Below, one piece after another: positions 20,597 through 32,733 of a stretch of DNA of 64,000 bases (its first letter is position 1; each line of letters starts with the position of its first letter). Position numbers and translations under genes: made by a program. Origin of the DNA: Setomelanomma holmii (taxonomy: Eukaryota; Ascomycota; Dothideomycetes; Pleosporales; Phaeosphaeriaceae). Where the stretch lies: positions 161,326-225,325 of the forward strand of contig ML978205.1 of NCBI GenBank assembly GCA_010015745.1, given 5' to 3'. The notes beneath the pieces are model-generated. The model saw nothing but the letters and a program-made list of their open reading frames with translations. It did not search any database and was not told where the DNA came from.

Positions 20597-23500
20597 AAAG
20601 TAGCGCCGAATATCGATCCGGAGTCCGCTGCTTGCCGTCTGATTCCACCTTCCTGGTGCTTGGCTTAACGTCCATGCATTAAGGCTGAGAAACGACAAGG
20701 TAGACTATGAAAGGATCGTAGTGATGGCATCAGAGAAACGCTGGAAGAAGACCTTTCTGTTTGCACTTGGTGCAGATCGTTCATGGCACGAATGACAAAG
20801 ACGCAGATGCGACAGTGATGGCGCATATCAACCGCCGGAGCACAGCATCGAGGCAAATTCGCCTTGACCTTCTTCTTCTGGAAGAGGGCCAGCCAACGTA
20901 ACGACGCAGAGCAACATCTGGCGTGGAACGACATGGGCACATGGAAAGAAGCTTTTTGTGTGGCGTAAAATTGTCCGAGTGGTCGGCTCAAGGGGTTCAA
21001 GCGGTGAGTGAATGCTGCGGCCACGCCGCTTGACCTAGTGGGTTTCGATCGTGGAGCGCTCATTGGCGTCACCGGTGAGCGTTGGTTTCGAGTTCGTCTT
21101 CGGATGATGCGCGACGACCAAAGCTATGGTCACCATGGGGCAGCACCCAGCGAATCACCATCGCCAGTCCCGACAGATTGGCATTGTCAAAGCGGGCGCC
21201 ACTTCGTCGGTTAGCTTGCAGGATGTGTAGCGTGACAGTGATCGTGATTTCACTCGTCGGTACACGCGTGCGGTCATGTCCGTTAGCTTCATTGTCGAAG
21301 CGTGGCGGTTCAGACGATGCCCGGCACCCAAATTATGGTCCCAGCATTCAGCAGGCCAGAAGCTGGACCTTGTTCGAAGATCAAGTTTTGAAGAGCCTAA
21401 ATTGTTCTCGAAGGCTACCGTGCATGCTCACAGGCCTATGTCATGATCACCAAGGACTCCAGCCAAGGGGCATGACTCGTTCCGCTTCATCCGCCTCATC
21501 AGCTTGCGAGGTCTCCGTGTCGCTTTGCGAAACGTCTCAATTACAGCCTTGAGCTACTGCCATGTCATAAGTCCTACGAGCGAATCTTTTGATGATGCTC
21601 ATGCGTTTGAGTCAGGGTGCAGTTGTTACGCCACACATGCTGACCAAATTTGGTCTACCTCAGAAGCGACTTGTCGTCGCCAAAGTTTTTTTGTACAACC
21701 ACTTCCTTTGGTCTTCCCCACACCGCCACGAGCATGTAGAAAGTAGCTCAAGCATCTGAGGCGTCGTGCAACACTATGCTTCGAACGGACTTTACTGCAC
21801 TTCTCGTCGCCGATAAAGTATCTTGGTGTCTGCTTCGTATCGTCTTAATAGGTTGTATACCTTAGCTGACTCTTCAATATTGAGGTTTGATGAGTAGTCA
21901 GTGACCCATGGTATGGCAGCGGACGTTTTTCGGAGCTGCTCTTCGTTTCTACGTCGTCATTAGCCACCGTGCGCATAAGGTCGGAGTACATACGGCTAGC
22001 GTATGACAAGAGTGTCTCAGAACCAATCTCTATCACTTCAGCTGTCTCGGGATGAAACGACCTCGCTAGAAGAGAAAGCTGGAATGGAAAGCACGGTATG
22101 CATTCTGCCACTTTGGATCTGCAGCTCGCAGCGACCGAATTCGCTGAGCGACGGGCGTCGACAGGTCGATCGTCGGTACCAGTCCTATCAGGTCGAAATG
22201 CTCTATGCCCTCGATGAAGCCCAAAGGCTCACGTGGGGTAATGGCTCCAATAAGTCCAGCTCGGCCAGCCTGACCGGTTAGAGCACGGCCAGATCGGGCA
22301 ACCCACCGGCCAAGTTTAGGCTCGTATCTCATCTCTGCACAGGAGCTGCCCAATGAGCACTGGTGACCGAAGTGCCAAGTTCTCCAGTTTGAATCACTTG
22401 CCCGTGGCGAAGAAACCACTTTGTTTCCCATGTATAGCTAACGAGTTGCAATGGAGTGCATAAGCTCAAGCATCTGTGTATGCAGAGCATCGGAACACCT
22501 GCATTCTTGGCCAACGCTGGACCAGGTTGTCGTCGTCCGAGCAGGCCTCTCTTTGGCTTTGCCTATGCCACAACTACCGCGGACACATGAAACAGCAACC
22601 TGTGTATCCAATTTGGATACCGAAGAAATCTCAAGAGTCTATTCAGCGCTTGAGGAATGTTTCGAGGGACAATCATGTCCCACTCAACGTACATCGTGCA
22701 CGATTCACTGTTTGGCCTCTCCAAATCGTACAGTTGTGCGAATATACCGGTGTAGCACAGGTCTGAAGCATCATGCTGCTACCCGGCGTGCGCACAGATA
22801 ACGTTGCAAGACCCGTGACGGAAGGGCTGTAGGGCACAATCGCGCAACTCCGCACTGTGAGCTCTGCCGTTGCGTCACATTGTCTATCATCGTGATGGCT
22901 CGATGCATCTCAGAATACAGTGGCTTCGAGGGGTTCGTGTGGGTATACCATCGTGGAGTAAGTCAAAGTTACGAGGTGTGATGGTGACGGAGGGATGGCG
23001 AGCACAACGCATGGAACGGGACCTCGGCAGGCGGCACTTTTTCACCTTTCCGTTCCCGGATCCTTACCGTAGCGTACTTGTGCAATATCGAAAGCATAGC
23101 AATAGCAACACACCTGCACCTTCTGTTAGAACATCACAGCACTACGACGAATACCTTGAAGCTTGATTTTCAGGGCCAGCAACCATGCGGGTGATTCTGG
23201 TCTGACGAAAGATGCATTTGCAGCAGGAACCCTTCCAACTGCAACCCAACTGTTTCCTATTTGACTGACATCTTCATATTTATACCTCGATTGCGCCTCT
23301 GAGCCCTTCTGTGTGGACTGTGTAGCTCCATTTGGCTTCCCATGAAGACGACCGCTCCCAGCTCAGCATGCTTGCTGGAGTGAGTAACTAGTGAGAAAGA
23401 GCTTTGGTATTCATGAGAAGAAGAGCAAACTTTCGAGAAGCGATTGTGCTTCAGAAACTACTGCCAGAGCAGAGAGCCTGCCAGTTGCCGACCACAGCGC

Positions 23501-23934
23501 ATCCTCCTCAAAAGTCTGGAAACGTACGACCTCAACCGACACGGCGGCTCTTATCTTAAAGAATATGCGTCCTGGGACTGCAAACTCGTCACAATAACTG
23601 CCACGACCGGAGCTCAGCACACATTGAATCACCGATGATAGTGCTGAGGATCTCCGATGAGAAGAGATAAGGCCGAAGAACTCCCGCAGGATTCACAGAG
23701 TTTACGACGTCCATCCCCACGATACGTCACAGAACGCAGATATCACAAAGACGTACGTGACCTCGTTCGATTTTTATGGCATGATTGCGCCCTTGGTACT
23801 CGAAGCATGCCTTAGCTGTGCCTGTTGGCATCATCTCAAACTGTTCGCTGCCTTTCTTCAGACTTCTCAATCCGCTTACGAGGAGCTGCAGTCGAAAGCG
23901 AGACTGACCTGAGGGGGATTGGCCTAAATAATCA
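20597..23934. other. Gene-poor interval, 3.3 kb, with possible decayed coding sequence
   Basis: No intact gene is supported. On the minus strand between about 22720 and 21845 three frames in turn give protein-like text (for example IVPRNIPQALNRLLRFLRYP, then REPLGFIEGIEHFDLIGL, then SFHPETAEVIEIGSETLLSY), separated by frameshifts and stops. This could be an old pseudogene of unknown family. The rest shows only short overlapping frames. Confidence 0.3.
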
Positions 23935-24510
23935 TTATGGTGCACCCATACCACCTACCAATTGTAGGATCGCTTCCGTCAGCATGTCTTGCTCAGCTTC
24001 GATCCCATCTTCTCCATCGACTGCGTCGAGAGCCTCGAAAACTTCCCCTTTGCTTTCTGCTAGCTGCATGATAGCCTCTGATAACATCTCTTGTCCCGCA
24101 ACCATCACATTTTCCATATCGACCTCGTTAACGCCATCAAGCCTGTCGACGCCATCAACCTCTTCCACGCGACCAATCTCGTCGACATGATTAAGCTCGT
24201 TGCCATGCTTTGCCACCTTGGTTTTCTGCTTCTCCTGATATTGCCTCTTGGCTACCTTCAAGGTCGGCTCGGAAGTCACAATGGTTATCGTGGCTGAAAT
24301 CTTCCTGATGTTTGATTTCTTCGCGAAGGCATTCTTTCCAAACTCATCCTTCCGAATCGCTCGCCATTTCGTCTGTAAGCTGCCACTATCATCTTTCACC
24401 CCACCTCTCCGGTCACATCTTATCCAGCCTCCCAAGCCATCTCCTGCTTCTTCGACCTCGTCAACATTCCCAACCACCTCGTCCTTCCAAGCAACCAGTG
24501 CTTCCATCAA
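23935..24510 (-). other. Open frame continuing past the stop of the next gene
   Basis: This frame continues without shift from the gene ending at the TAA at 24520-24522 and stays open for about 190 more codons. It is Val/Asp/Glu-rich and ends with two copies of a Q(E/D)ML(S/T)EAI(M/L)QL motif. Either the TAA is a nonsense mutation (CAA to TAA) or this is non-coding low-complexity sequence; the opposite strand is also open here. Left uncalled. Confidence 0.3.
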
Positions 24511-24519
24511 TCTCCTGGA

Positions 24520-25614
24520 TTACTCGCCAGACTTCGCCCTACACTCTTTGCGCTCCTTCTCAAACCACCCATCTCCCAGCTCTTTCTGGCCAAAGCCTCT
24601 TACCGCTGTAGCAATCAGATCTCGCATCGCTACATCACCACATCCAGTAATTCTTTCCAGAACAACAAGATCCGTGCCAATACGTTCAGCCAGCGCGCTC
24701 TTACTCTGATTATCTGCTTTTGTTCGCATACTGCTATGAAGCGCTAGCTGTGGGAACGCGAGGTGCGTCTTGTCCGGCTCGAAATCGTGCGCGAATGTAT
24801 TTAGTAACAGGTTAAGCACGTATGAGCCTGGTATATTCAGCTACACGCAAGGCTCGAGGACAGATGTTGTCAGGGTTGTAGCGTGATGTCCTGCCAATAT
24901 CCCTGCCGTTGCTCCCGCTGAAATGGTTTGCGCGATGTCTACCACGAGGACAGTCAGGACAGTAATACATGCGAGATACGTCGCGAGTTCTTGCTCCACG
25001 CGATTAAGAAGACTCAAAGTACCATCGTGTGCTTGGCAGTAGTCGAGATGGCTGGCGAGCAGATGTACTTTGGCGATAGGCACAGCGTATGCGTAGATGA
25101 GGTAGTCAAGAATCAGGCGGGTGAGGAAGGAAGTTCGGGCTTCGAGCGCAGGGTCGAAGGATAGGTGAATGGGCTGTGATGGTTTGACCGTGTTTGTGGA
25201 TCGGGTGGTGGTTGAGATAGGTGAAGGTTCAGGTAGGGGTTCAGGGGCGGTGCTGTCCGTCGTTCGATCGCCTTTTCGGGGTTCAGGTGCTTCATGCGCT
25301 TCAGAGACGGCGGTGACATGGCTCGCGAGAGCTTGCGTATTGTCGCACACATCTTTTTCGGTGATTTTAGTTTTGTTTCAAGTGATTACACGGACGATCT
25401 CACTGCTGTGTGCTCGTATTGCGTTGATTCGTCGCAGATCTTCAGCAACGTCAGAATCGCTTCTCTCTTCCTTTCGTTTCCCTTCATCGATTGTTGGTTG
25501 GGCGTTTGCGTTTGGCTGAATTCCGTCATCCAGTGGTTTGACGCTGTTGAGACGCTTGAGCAGTGAGGCACTTTTGACCTTTGCACGACCCCAGCTTCCC
25601 TTGAAGTTGGACAT
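24520..25614 (-). CDS. Unknown protein, probably three exons
   Basis: Proposed exons: 25614-25404, 25352-24847 and 24777-24520, 324 aa. Intron 1 (51 bp) has a consensus donor GTGAGA, an ACTAA branch site and AAAAAG acceptor; it removes an in-frame TGA. Intron 2 (69 bp, GTGTAG..TTCGAG with TTACTAAAT branch) removes an in-frame TAG; it is less certain, and the alternative is a nonsense mutation in an otherwise open frame. The N-terminus is basic and Ser-rich. The middle has a Pro/Thr stretch, then a helical region (TRLILDYLIYAYAVPIAK) followed by a hydrophobic helix (ITVLTVLVVDIAQTISAG). A Zn2Cys6-type regulator without its zinc cluster is one possibility, but I do not recognise the family. Confidence 0.4.
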
Positions 25615-26194
25615 GACAGCGACAGTGACGGCGATGGATGTGGAAATGCATTGTGTGATTATTGACACCCAAGGTGTGAAAACCTACCTCTGTGCACAGC
25701 ATGATAATGTGGAGCGATGGTACCAAACAATGTGTCGGGGTCAGGAAGCGGGGGTGTCGAGGGATGCCTTCAGGCACACACAGAACTGAACCAAACAACA
25801 TCGAATTATTCTACCATTGAGCATCGCGGGACAGGATCTTGCCGTCCGGGGCGCAGGGAACAGAGCGCCAGCCCAGCCAGATTCCTCTGCTACAGATCAA
25901 CCAAAGAAGCCATCATTGTATTGATAGTCGATGAAGCAAAAGTGACCTACAGGAAAATGAAGAATTACCCAACACCACTCACATTGAAAGTCGCCATCAT
26001 GAAGGCTGAATAGACTAAGCAAAATTATAAAGTGAGGCAACGGCTCCCTGCAACCGCAACAAGTGTCACGGTCCTCGCGACTATGGCCCAGAGAAGAAAT
26101 CGTGGAATCAGGAACTAGCAAGACCCATTACTCAAGCGTGTAGGATTACATTTCCCTCCGACAATAGAGAAAGTCATGGACCGCTTGACAAACA
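25615..26194. other. Intergenic, 580 bp
   Basis: 5' flank of the unknown gene to the left and 3' flank of the gene to the right. No feature recognised. Confidence 0.4.
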
Positions 26195-28000
26195 CTACAC
26201 CGAGCGTGCTTTGGCCGGGTTCAGCCGTGCTTGAATCAAGGTTGTGCGCGGCTTTGCATCGACCACGGGTACCGGGAGTCTGTTCTTGAGAGCCCTCTGG
26301 ATGTTCAAATCACCACGCTCAGGATCGCGCCGTTGGTTGGCTGGTCGTAGCTCATGTTCAACGGTCGACAGATCGAGACTCGAACCTGAGGAATTTGAGG
26401 TGGTGTTGGTGTTGGTGTTGGTGTTGTGGTTATTCGTGTTTTTGTTCCTGGCAGTCTTCGCTTCCGCTGGAGCGGGAGCCTTTTTGGGTGCGTTCATTCT
26501 GGCTGAGGAGGAGTTCTGCGAAGGCAGCCCGTTACTGCTGGCCTGACCTTGACGCTCGAATAAGTGGCGACGCCATTGTTGCATCAAAGCATGTGCCACA
26601 GCTGTAGTAGTTGGGTTCGCATAGACTCGGAGAGAAACAGCGACAATGTCGTATTTGCTGTGTTTTGCCGCGAATTTGAAAATCGCGCGATGAAAGATCA
26701 CTTCAGCGACTTGGCCCAGGCAGAGCTTCCTCACAACATAGAAGTCTGCTGTGAGTCGGTCGGCAAGTACCCTATGTTGCGCTCCGTTCGTCCATTTCTT
26801 GCTGAAGATCCCAAACAATCGAGATGTGTCTTTGTACAGTATAGTCTCTTTCTCCAGTCCGGGCCTACATCGATGGTCGTAATACTCCATGATCTTGTCG
26901 GAGAAGTACGCGGGATCGACACCTAGGCGTTGCGAAGGTCGGATGATATAGTCTATGAGGCTCCGATGTCCCTCATGATGTGGTAGCTGATCGCGATGAA
27001 ACCATGCGCAAGTATATGCAAATGTGTTGCCTAGAGAGCTGGTAATAGCCTTTTCATGGTACGGAAGAAACGACCGCTCTCCCATTCGCTTTCCCTTTCG
27101 CGTCACTGTGGTCATTAGTTCAGGGTAGTGCACAGAGTCGAATAGCGCAATTTCCAACTCGTGGAGATAAGTGAAGCTGAGGATTTCGAGCACAATCCGC
27201 AACAGAAAACTTTCACTATTGATCGGGTCGCTCACAGTGTTGACGGAAACGGGAAGCGCGTGCATCAGGGTTGTTTCATGAAGATCCCCATCGCCTACGG
27301 TAGATGGACTTGCAGTGGTGGACATACTGTCTGAGGCTTTGGAGTGTTTGGTCGAGTCGGTGGAAGTGGTGAGCGGCTGATCATTCGTGCTCGGATCAAC
27401 CCACCAAGCACGAATAGGAATCCTGGGGCGCCGAGGGCGGAGACCTTCTTGCGATGACTGCCAGTGCAATACAGTAGTCCCTCGCCGGTAGCGGCTCCTT
27501 GAACAAGAATTTGGTGTTGAAGCATGTGTGGTCGTTGATGCCACATTGGCAGATTGACTGGCAATATCCTCCATGGTCTGGCTTGACCTTGCCGGAAAGT
27601 GAGAATGCCACCAGGTCAGTAAGGACCAGCTCTGGAATTTAGGGTCTGATACAGCGTGAAGAGTCGTCTTTGAGATTTGAATGGTGATCACCTGTCCATC
27701 ATGGGTGAACGAAAGCCGCCGTACATACGGAAGGAGACTTGTCGCAGCATTATCAGTTGCATGTGGTCCACTCCTTCAACGAATCCTAGATGGGTAAGTC
27801 ACAATTAAGAGGTACCATAGGATGAGGAGGCTGGTGAGGGGCTGATACCACTGTAGAGGCCCCAAAAGGCCGACAAAGTGGTCATCGCTACTGCTCAGGA
27901 GCCGGTTGCCTGCAGATGCTGCGGGTTTAATGAACAGTGCTACATCCTTCAACGTTGATGTTGTCCCGACAACGTCCCCAGTCACCACTTCAGAATCCAT
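26195..28000 (-). CDS. Unknown fungal protein with Asn/Thr repeat
   Basis: Two exons, 28000-27816 and 27737-26195, 575 aa. The 78-bp intron (donor GTACCT, branch CAACTGAT, acceptor ACAAG) removes an in-frame TGA at 27776-27778 and restores the frame into LLPYVRRLSFTHDGQVITIQ. A shorter model starts at ATG 27574 (459 aa). The central part (roughly residues 225-450) is a well-ordered helical-looking region with LRIVLEILSFTYLHELEIAL, a Trp/His-rich stretch and HRAIFKFAAKHSKYDIVAVS. The C-terminal 130 residues are disordered, with an Asn-Thr dipeptide run coded by GTGTTG repeats on the plus strand at about 26400-26430. No family recognised and no catalytic motif seen. Confidence 0.55.
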
Positions 28001-28378
28001 GGTGACTAGGACTGAGCGCTCGGCTACCTCGCAGCAAAAGCCGATGGACTGAGCGGCGCTGTGCGCGAAGCAATCGGGCGTTCAGAGCACATCAATGCAG
28101 AATCGTTGACAATAGATGAAATTATTCATGGAGATGGAGACCAGAGAGTCCAGGAGGCAACTGTGGGACAATGAACAAGCCGGGTGCACTGGAAATGTGT
28201 GGGGCCTCACCGCCTTGGCATCAACCGGCAGAAATTCAAAAGTTCTGGGGACTGGCGAGCAATACCACCACTTTCTGCGCATAATTGTTGCAATGTCGAC
28301 CTCGCCCCTCCGATAAGCCGTCCCCAGGTACTGTCTGCCCTAAGCCATAGCTGTATTTCCTCGCCTCCCTTTCATATC
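28001..28378. promoter_or_regulatory. Divergent promoter region, 378 bp
   Basis: Shared upstream region of the unknown minus-strand gene and UTP7. The frame preceding the UTP7 ATG is open back to 28184, but the Met at 28379 gives the family N-terminus. Confidence 0.45.
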
Positions 28379-30046
28379 ATGGCCGTCGACCGAGCGCCGA
28401 CCGCGCATGATGCGCAATCGAGGCGCAAATCGAACACCGCTGCACCTGTGGCTGTCGAAGATGCGCGCGCACTCGCCCAGTATACCGAAAGTGCGACGAA
28501 ACAATATGGGAGAGGAGAAAAGATACGGTCAAAGTCGGTCAAAGACAGAAAGCTGCGCTCAAATCTTAGGTCGCTGGAGGCAAAGAATAAGCAGGCGGCG
28601 GTAGAAGCCAAGAATGTGGAGATCTTGCTGGAGAATAATGCTGGTCTTTTGGAGCCAGAGAATGAGCTGGAGGAAACATACAGGGTACGACAAGACGACA
28701 TCAAGCAGGCGGTGGGCATCGAGACCGCAAACAAGGGCTTCGAGCTGCGGCTGGACGGGCGGGGACCATACGATGTATGCGAGTACAGCAGGAACGGACG
28801 GGATCTGCTGATAGCGGGGAGAAAAGGACATGTTGCGACATTCGACTGGAGAGACGGTAAGTTGGGCTGCGAGCTGCAACTCAATGAGACGGTCCGAGAT
28901 GCGCGATGGCTGCACATCAGCAACCAGAAGAACTTCGCTGTCGCGCAGAAGAAGTGCGTCTATATCTATTCAGGCGACGGCGTCGAGCTGCATCAGCTCA
29001 AGAACCACTCCGAAGCTACACATCTCGAATACCTCCCATACCACTTTCTCCTCGCATCGGTCTCCACAGCAGGCATTGTACGATACACCGACGTTTCTAC
29101 TGGCCAGGCGCTCGATCAGCTCTACACCAAACTTGGGCAGCCCACCGCTTTCTGCCAGAACCCACACAATGCCATCGTCCACGTTGGCCATCAAAAAGGT
29201 CTGGTCACACTATGGTCGCCAAACAGCGCCACACCCCTCGTCAAACTCCTTCCCCACCACGGACCCGTCCGCGGTCTCGCCGTTGACAAGTCTGGCAAGT
29301 ACATGGTTAGCACATCGCAAGATCGGCGCATGTCCGTCTGGGACATTCGCATGTTCAAGGAAATACACACCCACCACCTCCGCGTCCCCGGCCAAACGGT
29401 TTCCATCTCCGACCGCAATCTCACAGCCGTCGGCTACGGCACACAACTCAGCGTCTACAAATCCGACATCTTCACGCGCGCCGCCGACGCAGAAACAACA
29501 AAACCATACATGAACTGGGGCGGAGACGGTCTAAACATCGGCCGCGTACGCTTCTGCCCCTTCGAAGACGTCCTCGGCATAAGCCACGACAAGGGCTTCT
29601 CGTCCATCATCGTCCCCGGCTCTGGCGAACCCAACCCCGACTCCATGGAGCAAGGCCTCAACCCCTACGAAACATCACGCCAACGCCGCGAAACCGAAGT
29701 CCACGCTCTCCTCGAGAAACTCCAACCCCAAATGATTGCGCTCGACCCCAACTTTGTCGGAAACCTCGATCTCGCATCTGACGAGCAGCGCCGACAGGAA
29801 CGCAATCTCGATGCGAAGCCTGAAGATCGGATTGCCAAGTTGAAGCAGCGCGGTAGAGGGAGGAATAGTGCGCTCAGACGCTTTTTGAGGAAGAGCGGGA
29901 GTAAGAATATTATTGATGAGGAGAAGGAGCGTGCGAGGGACGCGATGGAGAGACAAAAGAGGAGGAATGAGGAGAAGAGGGAGAAGTTGAAGAAGGAGTA
30001 TGGACCTGCGTTGGAGAGGTTTGCGAGGAAGGGGAATCAGACGTGA
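28379..30046 (+). CDS. UTP7: U3 snoRNP-associated WD40 protein Utp7 (WDR46)
   Basis: Single exon, 555 aa, almost the length of yeast Utp7 (554). The basic N-terminus with YGRGEKIRSKSVKDRKLRSNL precedes a WD40 propeller (about residues 150-400: GRKGHVATFDWRDGKL, GHQKGLVTLWSPNSATPL, STSQDRRMSVWDIRMFKE). The C-terminal BING4-type region follows (VLGISHDKGFSSIIVPGSGEPNPDS, LQPQMIALDPNFVG), then a Lys/Arg/Glu-rich helix. Utp7 belongs to the small-subunit processome and is needed for 18S rRNA maturation in the nucleolus. It is convergent with TSR1, another small-subunit biogenesis factor; their stops are 229 bp apart. The codon use and integrity contrast with the relic-rich neighbourhood. Confidence 0.97.
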   Translation: MAVDRAPTAHDAQSRRKSNTAAPVAVEDARALAQYTESATKQYGRGEKIRSKSVKDRKLRSNLRSLEAKNKQAAVEAKNVEILLENNAGLLEPENELEETYRVRQDDIKQAVGIETANKGFELRLDGRGPYDVCEYSRNGRDLLIAGRKGHVATFDWRDGKLGCELQLNETVRDARWLHISNQKNFAVAQKKCVYIYSGDGVELHQLKNHSEATHLEYLPYHFLLASVSTAGIVRYTDVSTGQALDQLYTKLGQPTAFCQNPHNAIVHVGHQKGLVTLWSPNSATPLVKLLPHHGPVRGLAVDKSGKYMVSTSQDRRMSVWDIRMFKEIHTHHLRVPGQTVSISDRNLTAVGYGTQLSVYKSDIFTRAADAETTKPYMNWGGDGLNIGRVRFCPFEDVLGISHDKGFSSIIVPGSGEPNPDSMEQGLNPYETSRQRRETEVHALLEKLQPQMIALDPNFVGNLDLASDEQRRQERNLDAKPEDRIAKLKQRGRGRNSALRRFLRKSGSKNIIDEEKERARDAMERQKRRNEEKREKLKKEYGPALERFARKGNQT

Positions 30047-30274
30047 CGTGATGTTGTGGGGTAAGCATGATGGCGTTTCAAGGTGGATGGGAAAAGTTGT
30101 AGCATTTACCGGCGTTGATGGGAAGGGTATGTGTGTGATAGCAGATACCCATGTATCATGCAAACAGTATGATCAACAAATATCGCTCAAAACGCCAGTC
30201 CATTTTGTCTACCGATCTAGATCATGCATCATAACATCATAATCCTCCTAACGGCCTCTTTCCATTCACCTCAC

Positions 30275-32733
30275 CTAACCCTCCAACTCCCCCTTCCATA
30301 TCCTCGCCCCCCGCGGCCACACCCTCTTATACAAACTAACAGCCACCGCATCCATCGGGTTAATCTTCCCATCGAAATTGGCTTTGAAGTACCCATGCGT
30401 ACCCAAGCTCTCCTTGATGAAACCAGACCTGCCACGCTTCGTCCAAAGCGGCAGACTCTTGAACCACTTGACGTCCCCATCGTTGAAGAACATGTACCGC
30501 ACGGTGACGACGCGCTTGTTGATCTTGTACGGGTGGCCGGTCAGGATGATGCGCTTTGCGATGATGCGGTTGCTCGATGGTGGGAGCGAAGTGCCTGTTG
30601 CGATGAGGCGGAGTGGTGTGTCTGCTTCGGTGGAGCGCTGGAAGTACAGAAGTGGGACATTGCCCCATGTCAGTGGGCCGATGAAGGATGCGATTGCCGA
30701 GTGACCCGAGTGCACGTAGCGATCGAATTTGTGCACGTTGTTGGGCGTGTTGCCGGCTTGTGAGAAGAGTGGGTTGATGACCATGCGTCGGGGCCCGCAT
30801 TGGACGATGAGCTCGGTCTTGGAGCGAATGGGTGCTTCGTGCTCAGAGCTGAGCAGGATGCTGTAGTTGCAGGCCGTGCGCTTGTGCTCGTGTCGGAGCA
30901 GAGAGAACATCGCGAGTGGCCGAGATTGTGTTTCCTGGTAATGGAGAGGAACACTGCGGAGATGGACGTTGACTCTTGTGCCAGGCTTGACGCCGCCTGC
31001 CCATGCTTCGCGCATGAACCTGGTCGCTGTGCGTTTGTAGTCGGAGATCTCGAGTAATCGCTGCCACTCTTCCGGCTCGTAAGGTCGGTCTTCCTCGGTC
31101 TCCCAGACACTGGATTTTAGACTCTTCAGGCCGCGGTATCTGATCAGTCTTTCTCGTGCGTTGGCATTTGGATGTAGCTCGATTTCGTCTGGGAACTCAA
31201 GATCTTCGTCCTGCTCAGTCTTCCTCGTCTTCCTGTAAGCCTCAATTTGTGCCGCCTCGTCTTCTGGCGATGGATCCAGGAACATCTCTGACTGCGGATA
31301 TTCTGAAGGTGCACCTTCCGTCATGGCCTTGCCGTCGACATCTATGCCCTCTATGCCATCAGCCGGATGCGCTGCCTGGCCTTGAACCGGACCAGATACG
31401 TCTTCCATATCGAAGTCCTCCAGATCTGATCCAGAATCAGACAAGTCATCAATGTACCATGCGCTCTGGTATTTGCTGGTGCCTTTAGGTAATCGTTTGG
31501 GTCGCGCCGGCGCGTCCTCCTCTTCCTCGTCGGAAAAGTAATGATGGTCGTCCAACAGAACGCCTTTTCGCTCTGTCGGTGCCACGGAAGGTGCATAGTT
31601 GGTGACATCGTCCATGATTGTCTCCTCTGGCGCCAGATCTGCCAAGTCGTCTTGATCTTCAGTAGGACGATCCAGAGTGCCATCGCCCTCCTCGTCAATC
31701 ATCATCTCGTTGCCCTTGACCTGCTTCTTCGTCTCCAAAGGTGCCGCAACAATCTTGTCGACTTGAAAGTCACCCCAGTCACCGACCTGCACGAGGCGAT
31801 CCGCTTTGAGGCCCAATCCGCGCACCACGCCGGTCAGCACCACTTCGCCAGTCCCGTCTTCTCCGACCGCAGACTTCCCGCCTGACCATGTGATTTCCTC
31901 AATGAACATGTGGCTCCTTTGATCTCTCCACCGAACGCCCTTTGTGGTTGTTGTGCATAAAGATCGTACGAGGTTAGAGGCCTCTTGTCGACTGTCGAGC
32001 GAGTAGACGCGCTCGGTGGAGGGAAGCCAGTGGGTGATGTATGATTTCAGCGATGCAATGACCTGTGAGCGTATCTTTGCTGGCTCAACTTTGTCCAAAG
32101 CCTGTACCACAGTGAAGCAATTCGAGATACCCTGGCTTTCGACCGACTTCAGTATGAGCTCGCCTACCGCGTCCACCTCTTCTGCTGCCGAGAGCGCAAA
32201 CACGACAAAGTCAGCGATGCGACACGCGTCGAGACACGCCAGAAGATCCTTCTTGACAGCCAGGTATTGTATCTTCTGCTTGAAGCGATCGACGGTTGTT
32301 CTCGTCCACCCGACTTCTGGCACCGCTTCTTCGATGTCAAGGCTGCTGTTGAGAGTGCGTACAGCAGCACCGGCCGAGATGTCTGAACATAGTGGTATGA
32401 TGGCGACGATGCGTGGCGCGCCATCTTTGCCAGCGAAAACATTGGTGGCTTTGGCGTGTTCGCTGTCCTTGTTCAGGCGCATCTGCTTCGCGCGGTTGCG
32501 GCGGTCGAATTTGGACATGACCTGTTGGTGCGGCGTTCTTCGGGCGCCGCGTTCGAGCAGGTCGACTTTGCCTGTGAAGCATCGTGAGCATTTGTCGGAG
32601 AGCGGCATCGAGTTAATATACCCTTGCTCAACTCCTTCAGCGCGCCTTTGGTGGCATGTCGCGCCTTGAAGCCCTTCTTGTTTTGCTTGGTCGTGCTCCG
32701 GTGGTGGTGCGACTGCACGGCGACGGCTGCCAT
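30275..32733 (-). CDS. TSR1: Ribosome biogenesis protein Tsr1
   Basis: Two exons, 32733-32622 and 32571-30275, 802 aa (yeast Tsr1 is 788). The 50-bp intron (GTATAT..TTCACAG) joins KELSKG to KVDLLERGARRTPHQQ; without it the conserved start HHHRSTTKQNKKGFKARHAT would be missed. Next come the GTPase-like N-terminal domain without a P-loop (IVAIIPLCSDISAG), the AARP2CN region (RSHMFIEEITW, TGVVRGLGLKADRLVQVGDWGDFQ), an acidic linker (YFSDEEEEDAP), and the C-terminal Bms1/Tsr1 domain (IRYRGLKSLKSSVWETEEDRP, HKRTACNYSILLS, FNDGDVKWFKSLPLWTKRGR). Tsr1 binds late cytoplasmic pre-40S particles and blocks premature subunit joining. Confidence 0.97.

Noticed and set aside
25378..25380. In-frame TGA in the gene at 24520-25614 read as a nonsense mutation
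   Set aside because: It lies inside a 51-bp intron with a consensus GTGAGA donor and an ACTAA branch site.
27776..27778. In-frame TGA in the gene at 26195-28000 read as a nonsense mutation
   Set aside because: A 78-bp GT..AG intron with a CAACTGAT branch site removes it and preserves the frame, so the gene is more likely intact.
28184..28378. N-terminal extension of UTP7 from an upstream in-frame ATG
   Set aside because: The extension is unlike Utp7, and the ATG at 28379 gives the expected length and N-terminus.
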